Source: CAYPPG01 sp964412555 (lineage in GTDB: Bacteria > Hinthialibacterota > Hinthialibacteria > Hinthialibacterales > Hinthialibacteraceae). Taken from it: a stretch of 64,000 bases of DNA. Made by a program: the position numbers and the translations under genes. Below, in pieces: positions 16,161 to 25,035 of the stretch. The stretch spans positions 1 through 64,000 of the forward strand of contig CAYPPG010000010.1 of NCBI GenBank assembly GCA_964412555.1, in the 5' to 3' direction. Under the pieces are notes generated by a model. That model ran no database searches. It saw nothing but the letters and a program-made list of their open reading frames with translations, and had not been told where the DNA came from. Numbering within the stretch: position 1 is the stretch's first letter; each line of letters starts with the position of its first letter.

Positions 16161-16814
16161 TTAGCAATTTTCAGTCCGATTCTGAGGGGAAAAGTCTTTC
16201 AAAAAAATCGTCACTTCCCTCAATGCTTTTCCCCGATGGCTGACTGCATGTTTTTCTTCCGCTGCGGATTCTGCAAATGTTTTTCCAAATGGAGGATAAT
16301 AAAATATAGGATCGTACCCAAAGCCATTCGTTCCAATCGGCCGATCGGTGATGATGCCTTCCACTGTTTTTTGCGTCGTGAAAAGAAGATCCCCTCGATG
16401 AGCGATTACAATTGCACAGACAAAACGAGCTGTGCGTTGGATTCGAGGAACCATTTTCAATTCTTCCAATACGCGAACGATATTCCCTTCATCGGTAGAA
16501 TGATCACCGTTCGAATAACGAGCCGACCTAACTCCGGGTGCTTTGTTCAATGCATCCACTTCAAGGCCGGAATCGTCAGCCAGAGTGATCAACCCAGAAT
16601 AATTCGACACGGCATGAGCTTTTTTCTCGGCATTTTCGAGAAACGTTTCGCCATCCTCCTCCACGTCGGGACAATCGGGAAAGTCTCTCATACTCAATAC
16701 TTTCCACTTACTCCCATCCAATAAATCCTGGAGTTCTTTTTGTTTTTTTGAGTTGCGGGTGGCTAATAGAATTGTTTTTAGATTTGAATCAGTTTGCATG
16801 TCGTCTTGGACCAC
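16161..16814 (-). CDS. rdgB: XTP/dITP pyrophosphatase (RdgB/HAM1 family)
   Basis: The protein of about 212-217 residues removes non-canonical purine triphosphates (XTP, dITP, ITP). Family signatures are ILLATRNSKKQKELQ (substrate loop, about 14-28), EDGETFLENAEKKA (metal-binding Glu region), LADDSGLEVDALN, GVRSARY, and the C-terminal GTNGFGYDPIFYYP with AVSHRGKAL. The start could be ATG 16814 or the in-frame ATG at 16799 (MQTDSN), which would reduce the overlap with the gene upstream to about 11 bases. It is probably co-transcribed with the membrane-anchored protein at 16789-17373. Confidence 0.94.
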   Translation of the reverse strand: MVQDDMQTDSNLKTILLATRNSKKQKELQDLLDGSKWKVLSMRDFPDCPDVEEDGETFLENAEKKAHAVSNYSGLITLADDSGLEVDALNKAPGVRSARYSNGDHSTDEGNIVRVLEELKMVPRIQRTARFVCAIVIAHRGDLLFTTQKTVEGIITDRPIGTNGFGYDPIFYYPPFGKTFAESAAEEKHAVSHRGKALREVTIFLKDFSPQNRTENC

Positions 16815-17373
16815 GCCGAAGAGCCAGTGGTTTTCTCAAAATTTCCGAATAAATGATGGCAGAACGAAGCGGGCGTTTTTGGGCCTGTTGCGCTAGCGTA
16901 TTGAATACATAGGATCGGCCGTAGGATCCCCGCTTGAGTACCGGAACCGGACGTTGAACTTTCAAAGACGGTTCTTCCGTCTTTTTCGGTTTCTTTTTCG
17001 GTCGCGGTGGAGCGGATTTTGGTATCGGCCGTTCAAGGACCACCGTTTCTTGTGGTTGCGGTTGTTCTTCATCCACATCCATCAGTTCACGCAGCATTTT
17101 CATCCAAGGGCTTTCTTTTTGTGGCTGGGATTTCGGATGCGGCTGTTTGGCTTCTGGCTGACGGGGTTGAACCGGTCTCTGATAAGGAGAACCGGTTTGC
17201 CTCGTTTGCTGCCTTTCCATTTGCCTGGATTCTGCTGGAGAATAGGATTGTTCGGATGGTTCTTGAGTCTCGCTTCCACCCTGCGTCTTCTCCCGTATCG
17301 CTTTAAATAAGGATGCCGCGCCATACAACACGATGATCACAAAAAAAGCAAGTGTTTCGATTAAATTATCCAT
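16789..17373 (-). CDS. Membrane-anchored Pro/Gln-rich protein, function unknown
   Basis: The 194-residue protein has one N-terminal membrane helix (about 6-26, LAFFVIIVLYGAASLF) followed by a long, probably disordered region rich in Pro, Gln, Arg and Ser (30-125). A basic C-terminal part follows, with SYGRSYVFNTLAQQAQKRPLRSAIIYSEIL (described in part). Topology is most likely N-out with a cytoplasmic tail. The C-terminal 60 residues look folded and hold LRSAIIYSEILRKPLALR, a conserved-looking helix reminiscent of short tails in small membrane-bound proteins of PVC-type bacteria. No function can be named. It overlaps rdgB and is transcribed with it. Confidence 0.65.
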   Translation of the reverse strand: MDNLIETLAFFVIIVLYGAASLFKAIREKTQGGSETQEPSEQSYSPAESRQMERQQTRQTGSPYQRPVQPRQPEAKQPHPKSQPQKESPWMKMLRELMDVDEEQPQPQETVVLERPIPKSAPPRPKKKPKKTEEPSLKVQRPVPVLKRGSYGRSYVFNTLAQQAQKRPLRSAIIYSEILRKPLALRRGPRRHAN

Positions 17374-17613
17374 ATGTGTGAAACTCCGCTTTGAATCAAT
17401 ATCTTTACTTTAATTGGATTTGTATAGGAATGGAAGTGTGTTTGTTCTTTTGAATCTTATTTGCTCCTTTGCTCAATGCCTCCAAAGCTTATCTCTTCAA
17501 ATAATTCCAATCTATCAATATATTATATAATTTCAGAAATACGCTTTTTCTTATACCGATTATTCACTATGGAAAAAGACATGATATTCTTTGTGTCACA
17601 TTGGAGGTAAGCC

Positions 17614-18246
17614 GTGAAAGATTGGGACGCCATATACAAAGCCAAAGGAGCATTTCAAAAAGATCCCTCCACGATGGTCATGAATGCCATTGACCATTGG
17701 GAAGAAATTGGAGTCAAACGTATATTGGACCTTGGCTGCGGAACAGGTAGACATACAACGGTTCTCGTTGACCGAGGATTTGAAACCTATGGATGCGATT
17801 CCTCAGAAGAAGCTCTTGCCATTGCACCGGATATTATCGGGAAAGATAGGTTTGCGCATTGCGATATGACTTCTTTACCGTATGAAGATGAGTTTTTTGA
17901 TGGAATTCTCTGCAATCATGTCATCCAACATGGTATGTTTGCAGAGGCTCAAAAAGCGATCAACGAAATGTTTCGCATCCTAAAAAAGGCAGGGCACCTT
18001 TTTCTTGTTGTTGTTTCCACTGAGCATCCAAAGTATTTTACGGGTCGAGAAATCGAACCGAATACCAAGATCGATACCGATGCTGTCGATGGAAATATTC
18101 CGCATCATTTCTTCACAAAAGAAGAACTCCATTCTCTTTGCAGTCCTTTCAATATATTGAAATTGGATCATGTGAAAGGACCAAGTGAACTGGATTCTCA
18201 AAAAGAATCTGCCGCTTGGATCTTATATGCCCAAAAACCCAAATGA
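17614..18246 (+). CDS. Class I SAM-dependent methyltransferase
   Basis: The 210-residue protein starts at GTG 17614 behind GGAGGTAAGCC. Motif I is ILDLGCGTGRHTTVLVDRGF (about 37-56), the acidic loop CDSSEEAL (62-69), and motif III region AHCDMTSLPYEDEFFDGILCNHVIQH (split in the text) is typical for UbiE/Methyltransf_11 enzymes. A tail of about 90 residues follows, with a beta-strand pair ending the fold. The substrate is unknown; candidates are small metabolites or quinone/lipid precursors. It is a single gene with its own leader and is followed by an inverted repeat (18269-18311) and a promoter for the transporter downstream. Confidence 0.85.
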   Translation: MKDWDAIYKAKGAFQKDPSTMVMNAIDHWEEIGVKRILDLGCGTGRHTTVLVDRGFETYGCDSSEEALAIAPDIIGKDRFAHCDMTSLPYEDEFFDGILCNHVIQHGMFAEAQKAINEMFRILKKAGHLFLVVVSTEHPKYFTGREIEPNTKIDTDAVDGNIPHHFFTKEELHSLCSPFNILKLDHVKGPSELDSQKESAAWILYAQKPK

Positions 18247-18313
18247 AGAAAGAATGACTCGGGATGAGGTATGGGAAGAAATCCGTTCCGAGCAGAAAAT
18301 AAACCCATACCGC

Positions 18314-18342
18314 TTGACAGACTGCATTGAAATTAAAAGAAT
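18314..18342 (+). promoter_or_regulatory. Promoter for the MFS transporter
   Basis: TTGACA at 18314-18319 is followed after 17 bases by AAGAAT (18337-18342). An inverted repeat, GGTATGGG (18269-18276) and CCCATACC (18304-18311), ends just before the -35 box and could act as a terminator stem or an operator. Confidence 0.45.
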
Positions 18343-18383
18343 GCGTAGTTACCGAATATAAAAACACATGGAGGAAGTAGCCC

Positions 18384-20111
18384 GTGGATCAGCAAATCGA
18401 GAAGAAAAGCATTTTTGAAGGCGTAACCCCTTATCATTGGCTAGTACTCATTATCGCATCCTGCGGTTGGTTGTTCGATTGCATGGATCAGCGGATTTTC
18501 GTGTTGTCACGATATCCGGCCATGGTAGAGCTGCTCGGAGCGGAAACGGCGAACGAGAAATTGATTTCCTATGCCGGATGGTCAACGACGTGCCTGATTT
18601 TGGGGTGGGCGACCGGCGGTATCATTTTCGGAATGCTCAGCGATAAAATCGGACGTGTAAAAACGATGGTCTTAACACTTCTTGTGTATTCCGGTTTTAC
18701 CGGTTTATCCGCATTATCCGTGAGTTGGGTGGATTTCTTCTTTTATCGCTTTCTAGTAGGATTGGGAGTCGGCGGCATGTTTGGGGCGGCAACCACCTTG
18801 ATTGCGGAGACGGTACCTACCAATTTCCGCTCGCTGGCGCTTGGTACTTTGCAAGCCTTATCCGCCACGGGCAATATTCTTGGTTCGTATATCAGCCTCT
18901 GGCTTCCTCCTGATTTGACGGTTCAATTTTTTGGATTTGAAATGGCAGGATGGCGAGCGATATTCCTTGTGGGTATCTTACCGGCTTTGTTAGTCATCCC
19001 CATCATCACCATTTTACGAGAACCGGAAAAATGGCAGCAAGCGAAACAGGCAGCTTCAACCGGTGAAGTCTCGAAGCAAATGGGAACAATATCCGATTTA
19101 TTTAGGAAAAATCCCTGGAAGCGCCATACAATCGTTGGTTTGTGTCTCGGTGTCGCTGGTATGATCGGTTTGTGGGGAATCGGCTTTTTCTCACCGGAAC
19201 TGATTACAGCCGCCCTTAGCGATCAACCACTCTCGGAAGCGGATATCGAGATTGTCGATGCGGATTCTCAATTGGATTTCCCAATGGGGACATTTCCTCT
19301 GGCCGTCCGGTTGCGGGATGCAGAAGATCCTTTTTCTCAAATGATTAAGAACAACCTTTCCGAAGAAAACCGCCAACTCCTTGATGAATATCAAGAAGCG
19401 GGTGAACTACCGGCATCTGTCCAACAGGACTTACTCGATCAACTCAACAAAACCTTGATGGGCGAATGCATTTATGATCCGAAATTGTTCGAGGGAATTG
19501 ATTTGCCAAGAGAACTGAAATTACAAATCGAACAGAATCTCGAAGGTTCGGACCTGATTCGGCTGAATCGCGCCTTATTGGAACAAATCTATCCTAAGGA
19601 AATTAGAAAAATCAAGGAATACGTTGCCTATGTCAAGGCAAACGGAACGATGCTGCAGGATGTGGGATCGTTTTTGGGGATGTTTGCCTTCACTCTTGTC
19701 GCCACCTTTATCGGGCGAAAGTTGGCGTTTTTGGGTTCCTTCATTCTTTGTTTAGTAGTAACTATGTTTGTCTTCAACTCCCTCAATTCGGAAACGGACG
19801 CTTACTGGATGCTGCCGATGATGGGATTCTGTCAGCTTGCCTTATTCGGGGGGTATTCTATCTACTTCCCCGAACTTTTCCCCACGCGCCTGCGGGGAAC
19901 CGGTGTCGGATTCTGTTATAATACGGTTCGCTATCTGGCTGCTCCTGCTCCTGCTATTTTGGGCGCATTGAGTGTAAGTTTGGCTAGTATGAATATCTCC
20001 GAGCCTTTCCGTATTGCTGCCATGCTGATGGCTTTGATTTACATCGTGGGTATGGTGGCATTGGCCTGGGCGCCGGAAACAAAAGATCAACCGTTGCCGG
20101 AAGAAGAATAG
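18384..20111 (+). CDS. MFS transporter with large periplasmic insertion
   Basis: The 575-residue protein starts at GTG behind AGGAAG. It has the 12-helix MFS layout: the motif after TM2 GMLSDKIGRVKTM (about 88-100), a YRFLVGLGVGGMFGAA helix, and the second-half motif TFIGRKLAF. Between TM7 (ending GIGFFSPELI, about 272) and TM8 (from about 428) lies a hydrophilic segment of about 150 residues, highly acidic, that should face the periplasm. Normal loops there are under 20 residues. Closest in style to sugar or sialate/aromatic acid transporters (NanT/AAHS group). Substrate unknown. A strong terminator follows. Confidence 0.85.
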   Translation: MDQQIEKKSIFEGVTPYHWLVLIIASCGWLFDCMDQRIFVLSRYPAMVELLGAETANEKLISYAGWSTTCLILGWATGGIIFGMLSDKIGRVKTMVLTLLVYSGFTGLSALSVSWVDFFFYRFLVGLGVGGMFGAATTLIAETVPTNFRSLALGTLQALSATGNILGSYISLWLPPDLTVQFFGFEMAGWRAIFLVGILPALLVIPIITILREPEKWQQAKQAASTGEVSKQMGTISDLFRKNPWKRHTIVGLCLGVAGMIGLWGIGFFSPELITAALSDQPLSEADIEIVDADSQLDFPMGTFPLAVRLRDAEDPFSQMIKNNLSEENRQLLDEYQEAGELPASVQQDLLDQLNKTLMGECIYDPKLFEGIDLPRELKLQIEQNLEGSDLIRLNRALLEQIYPKEIRKIKEYVAYVKANGTMLQDVGSFLGMFAFTLVATFIGRKLAFLGSFILCLVVTMFVFNSLNSETDAYWMLPMMGFCQLALFGGYSIYFPELFPTRLRGTGVGFCYNTVRYLAAPAPAILGALSVSLASMNISEPFRIAAMLMALIYIVGMVALAWAPETKDQPLPEEE

Positions 20112-20131
20112 CACTCTTGTTCGATAATCAT

Positions 20132-20162
20132 CAAAAAGGCAGGTTTTACCTGCCTTTTTTTA
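20132..20162 (+). terminator. Rho-independent terminator
   Basis: AAAGGCAGGT (20135-20144) pairs with ACCTGCCTTT (20148-20157) and is followed by more Ts. It ends the transporter transcript, immediately before the SGNH hydrolase gene. Confidence 0.9.
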
Positions 20163-20177
20163 TGATCGGGTGAATGT

Positions 20178-21683
20178 ATGAAATGTAATTCGATTTCATC
20201 CCGGTATTACAACCGTATCCTCAATGGAATCATTCTCGTTTCCACTTTTTGTTTTCTTTTACTCTTTTTAGAGTTGGGATTCCGTATCTTTCGTTTTTTT
20301 CAAACCGATAGTACGGCAAACAAACAACTGGAGTTTATCGAACTTTTGGCGGTTCCGGACTCCTATGGAATCGTTCGGCCGCATGTGCATCTGGAACTGC
20401 GGGATTATTTCCCCACAGGGCAATTGATCGATTATCCGGTGCCGGTTTCGACCAACGCTTATGGAATGCGAATGCGGGAAGTGAATCTGAAAGTTCCCCA
20501 AAACACGATACGCATCGCGGCAATGGGAGATTCCTGCACCTTTGGCTGGATGGTACCGGAAAAGGATTCGTATCCACGGCAACTGGAAAAACTATTGAAT
20601 GAAAAGAATGAACAGCACTACGAAGTGCTCAACTTCGGCGTGCCGGGATATACCTCATTTCATGGTCTGAAACAATACCACCGGCTTGTCAAACAATTTC
20701 GACCGGATGTTCTCATTCTCGCCTTTGGTTTTAACGATTCATTCGAGAGCCGTTTTTCCGAAAAAGAATTTTATTCATGGTTGGAAAAATATAATCTTAC
20801 AAAAGGCCTGTCGGGATTGCCTCTCTTTTTATACGATCATAGTGTGTTTGGTAAATGGTTGATTCGAAGACTGCACAGTAGTAGTCGAACGATAATCGAA
20901 GAAGAAGTTCGTAAGCGGGCACAAAAAGGTGTATGGTGCGCCAAGGCCAGCCGTCAAGAGTATAAAACAAACTTACGAAAGATCATCACAGACGCCCGAA
21001 CGTATAACGCTCGTTGTTTATTGTTGCATCTCAACCTTCCAAATACGTGGGTAAAAAAACCTTTGAGTGAATTGGCAGCCGAAATGGATACGGCGTTCTA
21101 TGATGTACAGGATTTTTTTAAAAAGAACAAATCTACCGAGTACATCAATCGCGCCAACAAACTGGGACTTATTCCTTCCGGAATGCAACACGAAATAGCA
21201 GAAGAAGTGTTTACTCTTGTATTTCGCGTTGAAATCCCCCAAACAGAAGTGGTTCCGGACAAAATCTACATTGTCGGCAATCATAAAGTCATCGGGGATT
21301 GGAGTCCCAATACGGTTGCAATGTACGATGACGGTACTCACGGCGATGAGAAAGCGGGGGACCGGATATGGTCTCTTACCGTTCAAATAAAAGAGCCAAT
21401 AATGCTGGATTATACCTTCACAAACAGCGGACCGTTGGGACAATGGATCGAAGCGGAACGCCTTCATGAGAATCCGGATAAAGCGATTCGTTACTACGCT
21501 CACATCGATCTTTCTACAATAACTCCTGGAAGCGTTTGGTATTCACCGATTCATCGATTCGGGGAAATTCCGTACGATCACTTACTGATCCCCGGAGATC
21601 CGATTCATCCCAACAAAATAGGATACAAGTTGATTGCTGAACAGATTCTTCCTCATGTGGTGCAGATCTCTAGTCTGTATTAA
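20178..21683 (+). CDS. SGNH/GDSL hydrolase with inserted sugar-binding-like domain
   Basis: The 501-residue protein has an N-terminal membrane helix/signal anchor (about 16-33). The SGNH blocks are GDSCTFGW (catalytic Ser, about 117), FGVPGYTS, AFGFNDSFES (Asn of block III, about 181) and DPIHPNKIGY (Asp and His, about 475-482). Between blocks III and V, residues about 345-460 form a separate beta domain with IYIVGNHKVIGDWSPN and MYDDGTHGDEKAGD, matching the starch-binding-like fold of CBM20/CBM48-type modules. I infer an extracytoplasmic esterase or acetylhydrolase acting on glycans. It lies between a terminator and a dispersed palindrome and appears to be a single-gene unit. Confidence 0.8.
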   Translation: MKCNSISSRYYNRILNGIILVSTFCFLLLFLELGFRIFRFFQTDSTANKQLEFIELLAVPDSYGIVRPHVHLELRDYFPTGQLIDYPVPVSTNAYGMRMREVNLKVPQNTIRIAAMGDSCTFGWMVPEKDSYPRQLEKLLNEKNEQHYEVLNFGVPGYTSFHGLKQYHRLVKQFRPDVLILAFGFNDSFESRFSEKEFYSWLEKYNLTKGLSGLPLFLYDHSVFGKWLIRRLHSSSRTIIEEEVRKRAQKGVWCAKASRQEYKTNLRKIITDARTYNARCLLLHLNLPNTWVKKPLSELAAEMDTAFYDVQDFFKKNKSTEYINRANKLGLIPSGMQHEIAEEVFTLVFRVEIPQTEVVPDKIYIVGNHKVIGDWSPNTVAMYDDGTHGDEKAGDRIWSLTVQIKEPIMLDYTFTNSGPLGQWIEAERLHENPDKAIRYYAHIDLSTITPGSVWYSPIHRFGEIPYDHLLIPGDPIHPNKIGYKLIAEQILPHVVQISSLY

Positions 21684-21690
21684 ATGCACA

Positions 21691-21709
21691 TGCAGACCAG
21701 AGGTCTGCA
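21691..21709. repeat. Dispersed palindrome, GCAGACC family
   Basis: A 19-base palindrome TGCAGACCAGAGGTCTGCA follows the SGNH gene. The identical 19 bases occur at 46951-46969. No T-run follows. Confidence 0.7.
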
Positions 21710-21854
21710 TCACAATTTTGGTTCGTAAAACCTATTGAAAAATAAACGGGCGTTCTCGAATCATGAGGATTTTTCAATCTATATTTATTGTTATACTGTC
21801 ATATATATAGATATATAACCAGAAGAATGAAATTGATTGAGAAGGGAAAAAACA

Positions 21855-22739
21855 ATGTTTCAAGGGATTTTTCCCGCTATGCCCACCCCCTTTTCACGGG
21901 ATGGATTAGAAGTAATGACCGATGCGATACCGGCTCTCTCTCATGCGTTGTTGGATGAAGGAGCGGATGGCTTATTTGTGTGTGGTACTACAGGAGAGGG
22001 ACCGCTACTCTCGGCTGAGGAAAAGATTACTGTCATTGAAGTAACAGTAAACGCAGTCAAGAACCGTGCGCCTGTAATTGCCCAAATCGGTTGTGGAGAT
22101 TTTTCCGGAACGATCATGCTGGCTAAGCGTGCCAAAACGTTAGGAGTCAAAGCTGTGAGCGTTTTGCAGCCGTGGTTTTTCCAATACGATGATGAGGCGC
22201 AATTCAACTACTTATCATTGATTGCAAAAGAATTGGGTGATTTTCCGATGTTTCTCTACAATCTTCCGCTGTTCACCCACACACCTATCCAACCAGAAAC
22301 AGTCGAAAGACTCTTGAATCAGCACAAGAACATTTGCGGGATCAAGGAAAGCGGAGGAATTGAAGCACTTGAACATTGGAAACGACTGTCTTCCGACCGT
22401 TTTCAAGCGGTTTGTGGAACGGATCCCAAAATCTATGAATTTCTTCATCGCTTGGAAGGAAACATGATTGTATCCTCCATTGCCAATCTTGCGACGATAT
22501 GGTATCGGGAAATGTTCGACGCTGCCTCTGCGGGACAATGGGATAAAGCGAAAGAATGTCAAGACCGAATCGATTCGTTCATTTCATCGGTGGTGAATCC
22601 GAATCTCAATGCCGCGATTAAAGAAGGTCTTAGTATGAAAGGAATCGAGGCAGGATATGCAAGACCCCCCCTTCGAAATTTAAGCGCAAATGAAATCATG
22701 GATTTGAAGACTAAATTAAAGAATCTCAACTTGTTGTAG
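21855..22739 (+). CDS. DapA-family (dihydrodipicolinate synthase-like) aldolase
   Basis: The start at ATG 21855 (GAGAAGGG upstream) gives 294 residues and the usual family N-terminus (GIFPAMPTPF). Family marks are GLFVCGTTGEG (about 41-51, pyruvate carboxylate binding), YNLPLFT (Tyr near 135) and the Schiff-base Lys in CGIKESGG (about 164). The enzyme condenses or cleaves pyruvate-containing substrates. True DapA is one member; N-acetylneuraminate lyase and KDG aldolase are others. The residues visible do not decide among them. Its stop overlaps the end of the convergent cyclase gene by 14 bases. A nearby sugar-acid use is possible given the lyase-like genes at 29427 and 52445. Confidence 0.85.
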   Translation: MFQGIFPAMPTPFSRDGLEVMTDAIPALSHALLDEGADGLFVCGTTGEGPLLSAEEKITVIEVTVNAVKNRAPVIAQIGCGDFSGTIMLAKRAKTLGVKAVSVLQPWFFQYDDEAQFNYLSLIAKELGDFPMFLYNLPLFTHTPIQPETVERLLNQHKNICGIKESGGIEALEHWKRLSSDRFQAVCGTDPKIYEFLHRLEGNMIVSSIANLATIWYREMFDAASAGQWDKAKECQDRIDSFISSVVNPNLNAAIKEGLSMKGIEAGYARPPLRNLSANEIMDLKTKLKNLNLL

Positions 22740-23358
22740 AAATATCCCGCAATACAGCGCGACAAGGGCTGCCATCCCCGCCTTGAATGTTCAATGGCAG
22801 CACGATCAGTTCATACCAGCCTGGCTGAACAGAACGAAGATCAAGCCCTTCGACAAGAATGACACCATTGCCACACAATTCATGATGAACTGGATGGCCG
22901 GCTGCTTTGAATTTTTCTATGGAAAAATAATCGATCCCAATCAATCGAATTCCAGCACGCACCATCAGTTGGGCTGCTTCCAAACCAAGAGCGACATAGT
23001 CTTCGTGAAAAACGGAATCGCCAATGAAACGGGTATTGTTTGTCTTGAAAATGATCCGTTCCACATTGGAAAGATCAGGGAGATCAGCGGTTTGGATTAA
23101 ATCCGATGCAGAAACCGGATGAACGAGAGTTTTTCCGATCAGAGTGTCGAGAGAAAGTTCATCCAATTTCTTCCCATTCCTCTCGAAGTGATAGGGGGCG
23201 TCAAGATGGGTGGCAAAATGAGAACCCATACTGAGACGGCTGACATTGCACTCATCACCGCTTTCAATCGAACTCGAAATTTCAAAGGAAAATGGAAGAT
23301 CCCCGGGCCAGGCGGGTTGCTCCGGTTTTAACGGTAAGGAAATATCGTAAATTTTCAT
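22726..23358 (-). CDS. Cyclase-family protein (kynurenine formamidase-like metal hydrolase)
   Basis: The 210-residue protein begins MKIYDISLPLKPEQPAWPGD, the family N-terminus. The metal-binding motif appears as GSHFATHLDAPYHF (about 46-59), corresponding to HxGTHxDxPxHF. IGIDYFSIEK and HELCGNGVILVEGLDL follow at about 140-175. Members hydrolyse N-formylkynurenine, isatin or cyclic amides using Zn or Mn. Substrate not determinable here. The first motif His is present and the Gly-Thr pair is changed to Ala-Thr, a tolerated change. Converges on the DapA-like gene. Confidence 0.85.
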   Translation of the reverse strand: MKIYDISLPLKPEQPAWPGDLPFSFEISSSIESGDECNVSRLSMGSHFATHLDAPYHFERNGKKLDELSLDTLIGKTLVHPVSASDLIQTADLPDLSNVERIIFKTNNTRFIGDSVFHEDYVALGLEAAQLMVRAGIRLIGIDYFSIEKFKAAGHPVHHELCGNGVILVEGLDLRSVQPGWYELIVLPLNIQGGDGSPCRAVLRDISTTS

Positions 23359-23383
23359 GGATTTATCTTGATATTACAGTATC

Positions 23384-23400
23384 GCCGGCATCCTGCCGGC
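23384..23400. repeat. Intergenic palindrome
   Basis: GCCGGCA, three bases, TGCCGGC in the gap between the cyclase gene and the S41 protease gene; first of three hairpins in this gap. Confidence 0.5.
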
Positions 23401-23481
23401 ATTTCATCATGGTGACAACAATTTCAAACTTACTATACGCATTTGATGAAAAAACTTGCGTTTGCTATAGTTCAAGGGGTA

Positions 23482-23554
23482 GCAAGGGTAAGCGAAGTCT
23501 ACCCTTGCCTACTAGCGCTTTCACGCCAGGGCGGAACTGACGTCTTGCCCTGGC
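23482..23554. repeat. Pair of dispersed palindromes
   Basis: Two hairpins: GCAAGGGTA/TACCCTTGC (23482-23508) with AGCGAAGTC loop, and GCCAGGGC/GCCCTGGC (23525-23554) with a loop containing TGACGTC. The loop words AGACTTCGCTT or GACGTC recur at 52388-52412 and 59055-59149, so these belong to one dispersed repeat family. Confidence 0.6.
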
Positions 23555-23592
23555 TCGCCTCTTCCAATGTTCACTTTCGTACGAAAAGTGAG

Positions 23593-25035
23593 TTACAAAC
23601 TCAATTCGCCGTTGAGATATTGGCAGGCGGCTTTTAATTGGGGATCGTAATCGAACATGCGTTCGAGCCGTGGAACATGACTGTATTCTTTGTCTTTGAT
23701 TTTTTCATAATCTTCTTCCGAAATCGGATCGACTTCGATATCCGGCTCGATTCCTAACTCATGAATGCATTTGCCGGAAGGGGTGTAATATTTTGCCACG
23801 GTGAGACGAAGTCCTGCCCCTCCCGGTAGGTTGAACACTTCTTGCACCGAACCTTTTCCGAAACTTTTTTTACCGATGACAACCGCACGATCATTGTCTT
23901 TCAAGGCTCCTGTTACCACTTCCGAAGCGCTGGCGGACCACTTATTGAGGAGAATGACCATGGGAACATCGGTAAAACCGTCACTCCCGGTTGTTTCATC
24001 ATAAAAATCGGTGCGGGGGGAAGCGCGGCCTTCCGTGTAGGTGATCAACTCCCCTTTTTCGAGAAAAATATCAGCAACCTTCACCGCTTGATCGAGATAT
24101 CCACCCGGATCATAACGAAGATCGAAGACCAGTTTTTTCATCCCAGCCATCTTTAAGTACCGAAGGGCTTCGAGAACATCGGGTGCGGCTCGTTCATAGA
24201 AGCTGCTGAGCCGAATTCTTCCGATTTCATCATCAAGCATTTCTTTGAAGAGTTGTTGATCAGGATTGATCGGTGCTCGCTTCAGAACAACGTCGACTGG
24301 CTCGGGAGAGTTGGCTTTCTTGATGGTCAATTTGACTTCTGTGTCTTTTTCCCCTTTGATTTTTTCAATCGCGCGTTGTAGTTTTTCGCTATAACTTCCC
24401 TTCCAATTCTTGAACATTTCGCCTTCTACGCCAATGATGATGTCACCGGATTGGATGCCGTTTCGTTCAGCCGGTGTATCCGGTAGAGGGGAAATAACCA
24501 ACACACCAAGATCATCCTGTGTGTCCCACTCTACACTGATCCCCACTCCATAGAACTGGCGGCTTTCATCCGGTTTGCCGGAAAGCACCCGCTGAAGTTC
24601 TTCATGCTCGACGGGTGGAAGATATTGGCTGTAGGAATCTCCCAAACCGCCGACCAGTCCGCTCATGGCGGAGTTCCATAAATCCTTTACCGTAGGAGTG
24701 GCATCTTCCACTTGTTTTTTGGCGGTGTCGATAATGGAACTTTCTATTTGATTGACGTAGAGATTTTTGATCTCATCGGAAGTGGAATGTATAGTTTCTG
24801 CACGGGCGATTGTTTCCGGCGTTGCCGGCAGAACTTCGACCACACTGCTCCACGCTTCTTTGTAAAGGCTGGCAAAGTCGATTTCGTCTTTTTCATACCG
24901 ATCCTTGATCAGTTCGGAAATACGGAAAAAATTACTTTGACCAATAGCCATGTCCTGAGCGGAATTTGCCCAGGACAACAACACCAGTATTGCTACTAAA
25001 AGGATATTGGATCCTATAATCAATGAACGTTTCAT
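23593..25035 (-). CDS. S41 family C-terminal processing protease with PDZ domain
   Basis: The 480-residue protein has a signal peptide or anchor (about 7-26). An N-terminal helical domain (30-130) is followed by a PDZ domain (YGVGISVEWDTQ through GDIIIGVEGE, about 160-245) and the S41 catalytic domain. The active site is visible as LLNKWSASASEVVTGAL (Ser near 383) and VVIGKKSFGKGSVQEV (Lys near 408, preceded by the usual KSFGKGSVQ block). These proteases trim or degrade periplasmic proteins and cut C-termini of exported substrates. It could be relevant to the C-terminal tails of the secreted proteins in this window, which is only a guess. Single gene. Confidence 0.92.
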   Translation of the reverse strand: MKRSLIIGSNILLVAILVLLSWANSAQDMAIGQSNFFRISELIKDRYEKDEIDFASLYKEAWSSVVEVLPATPETIARAETIHSTSDEIKNLYVNQIESSIIDTAKKQVEDATPTVKDLWNSAMSGLVGGLGDSYSQYLPPVEHEELQRVLSGKPDESRQFYGVGISVEWDTQDDLGVLVISPLPDTPAERNGIQSGDIIIGVEGEMFKNWKGSYSEKLQRAIEKIKGEKDTEVKLTIKKANSPEPVDVVLKRAPINPDQQLFKEMLDDEIGRIRLSSFYERAAPDVLEALRYLKMAGMKKLVFDLRYDPGGYLDQAVKVADIFLEKGELITYTEGRASPRTDFYDETTGSDGFTDVPMVILLNKWSASASEVVTGALKDNDRAVVIGKKSFGKGSVQEVFNLPGGAGLRLTVAKYYTPSGKCIHELGIEPDIEVDPISEEDYEKIKDKEYSHVPRLERMFDYDPQLKAACQYLNGELSL

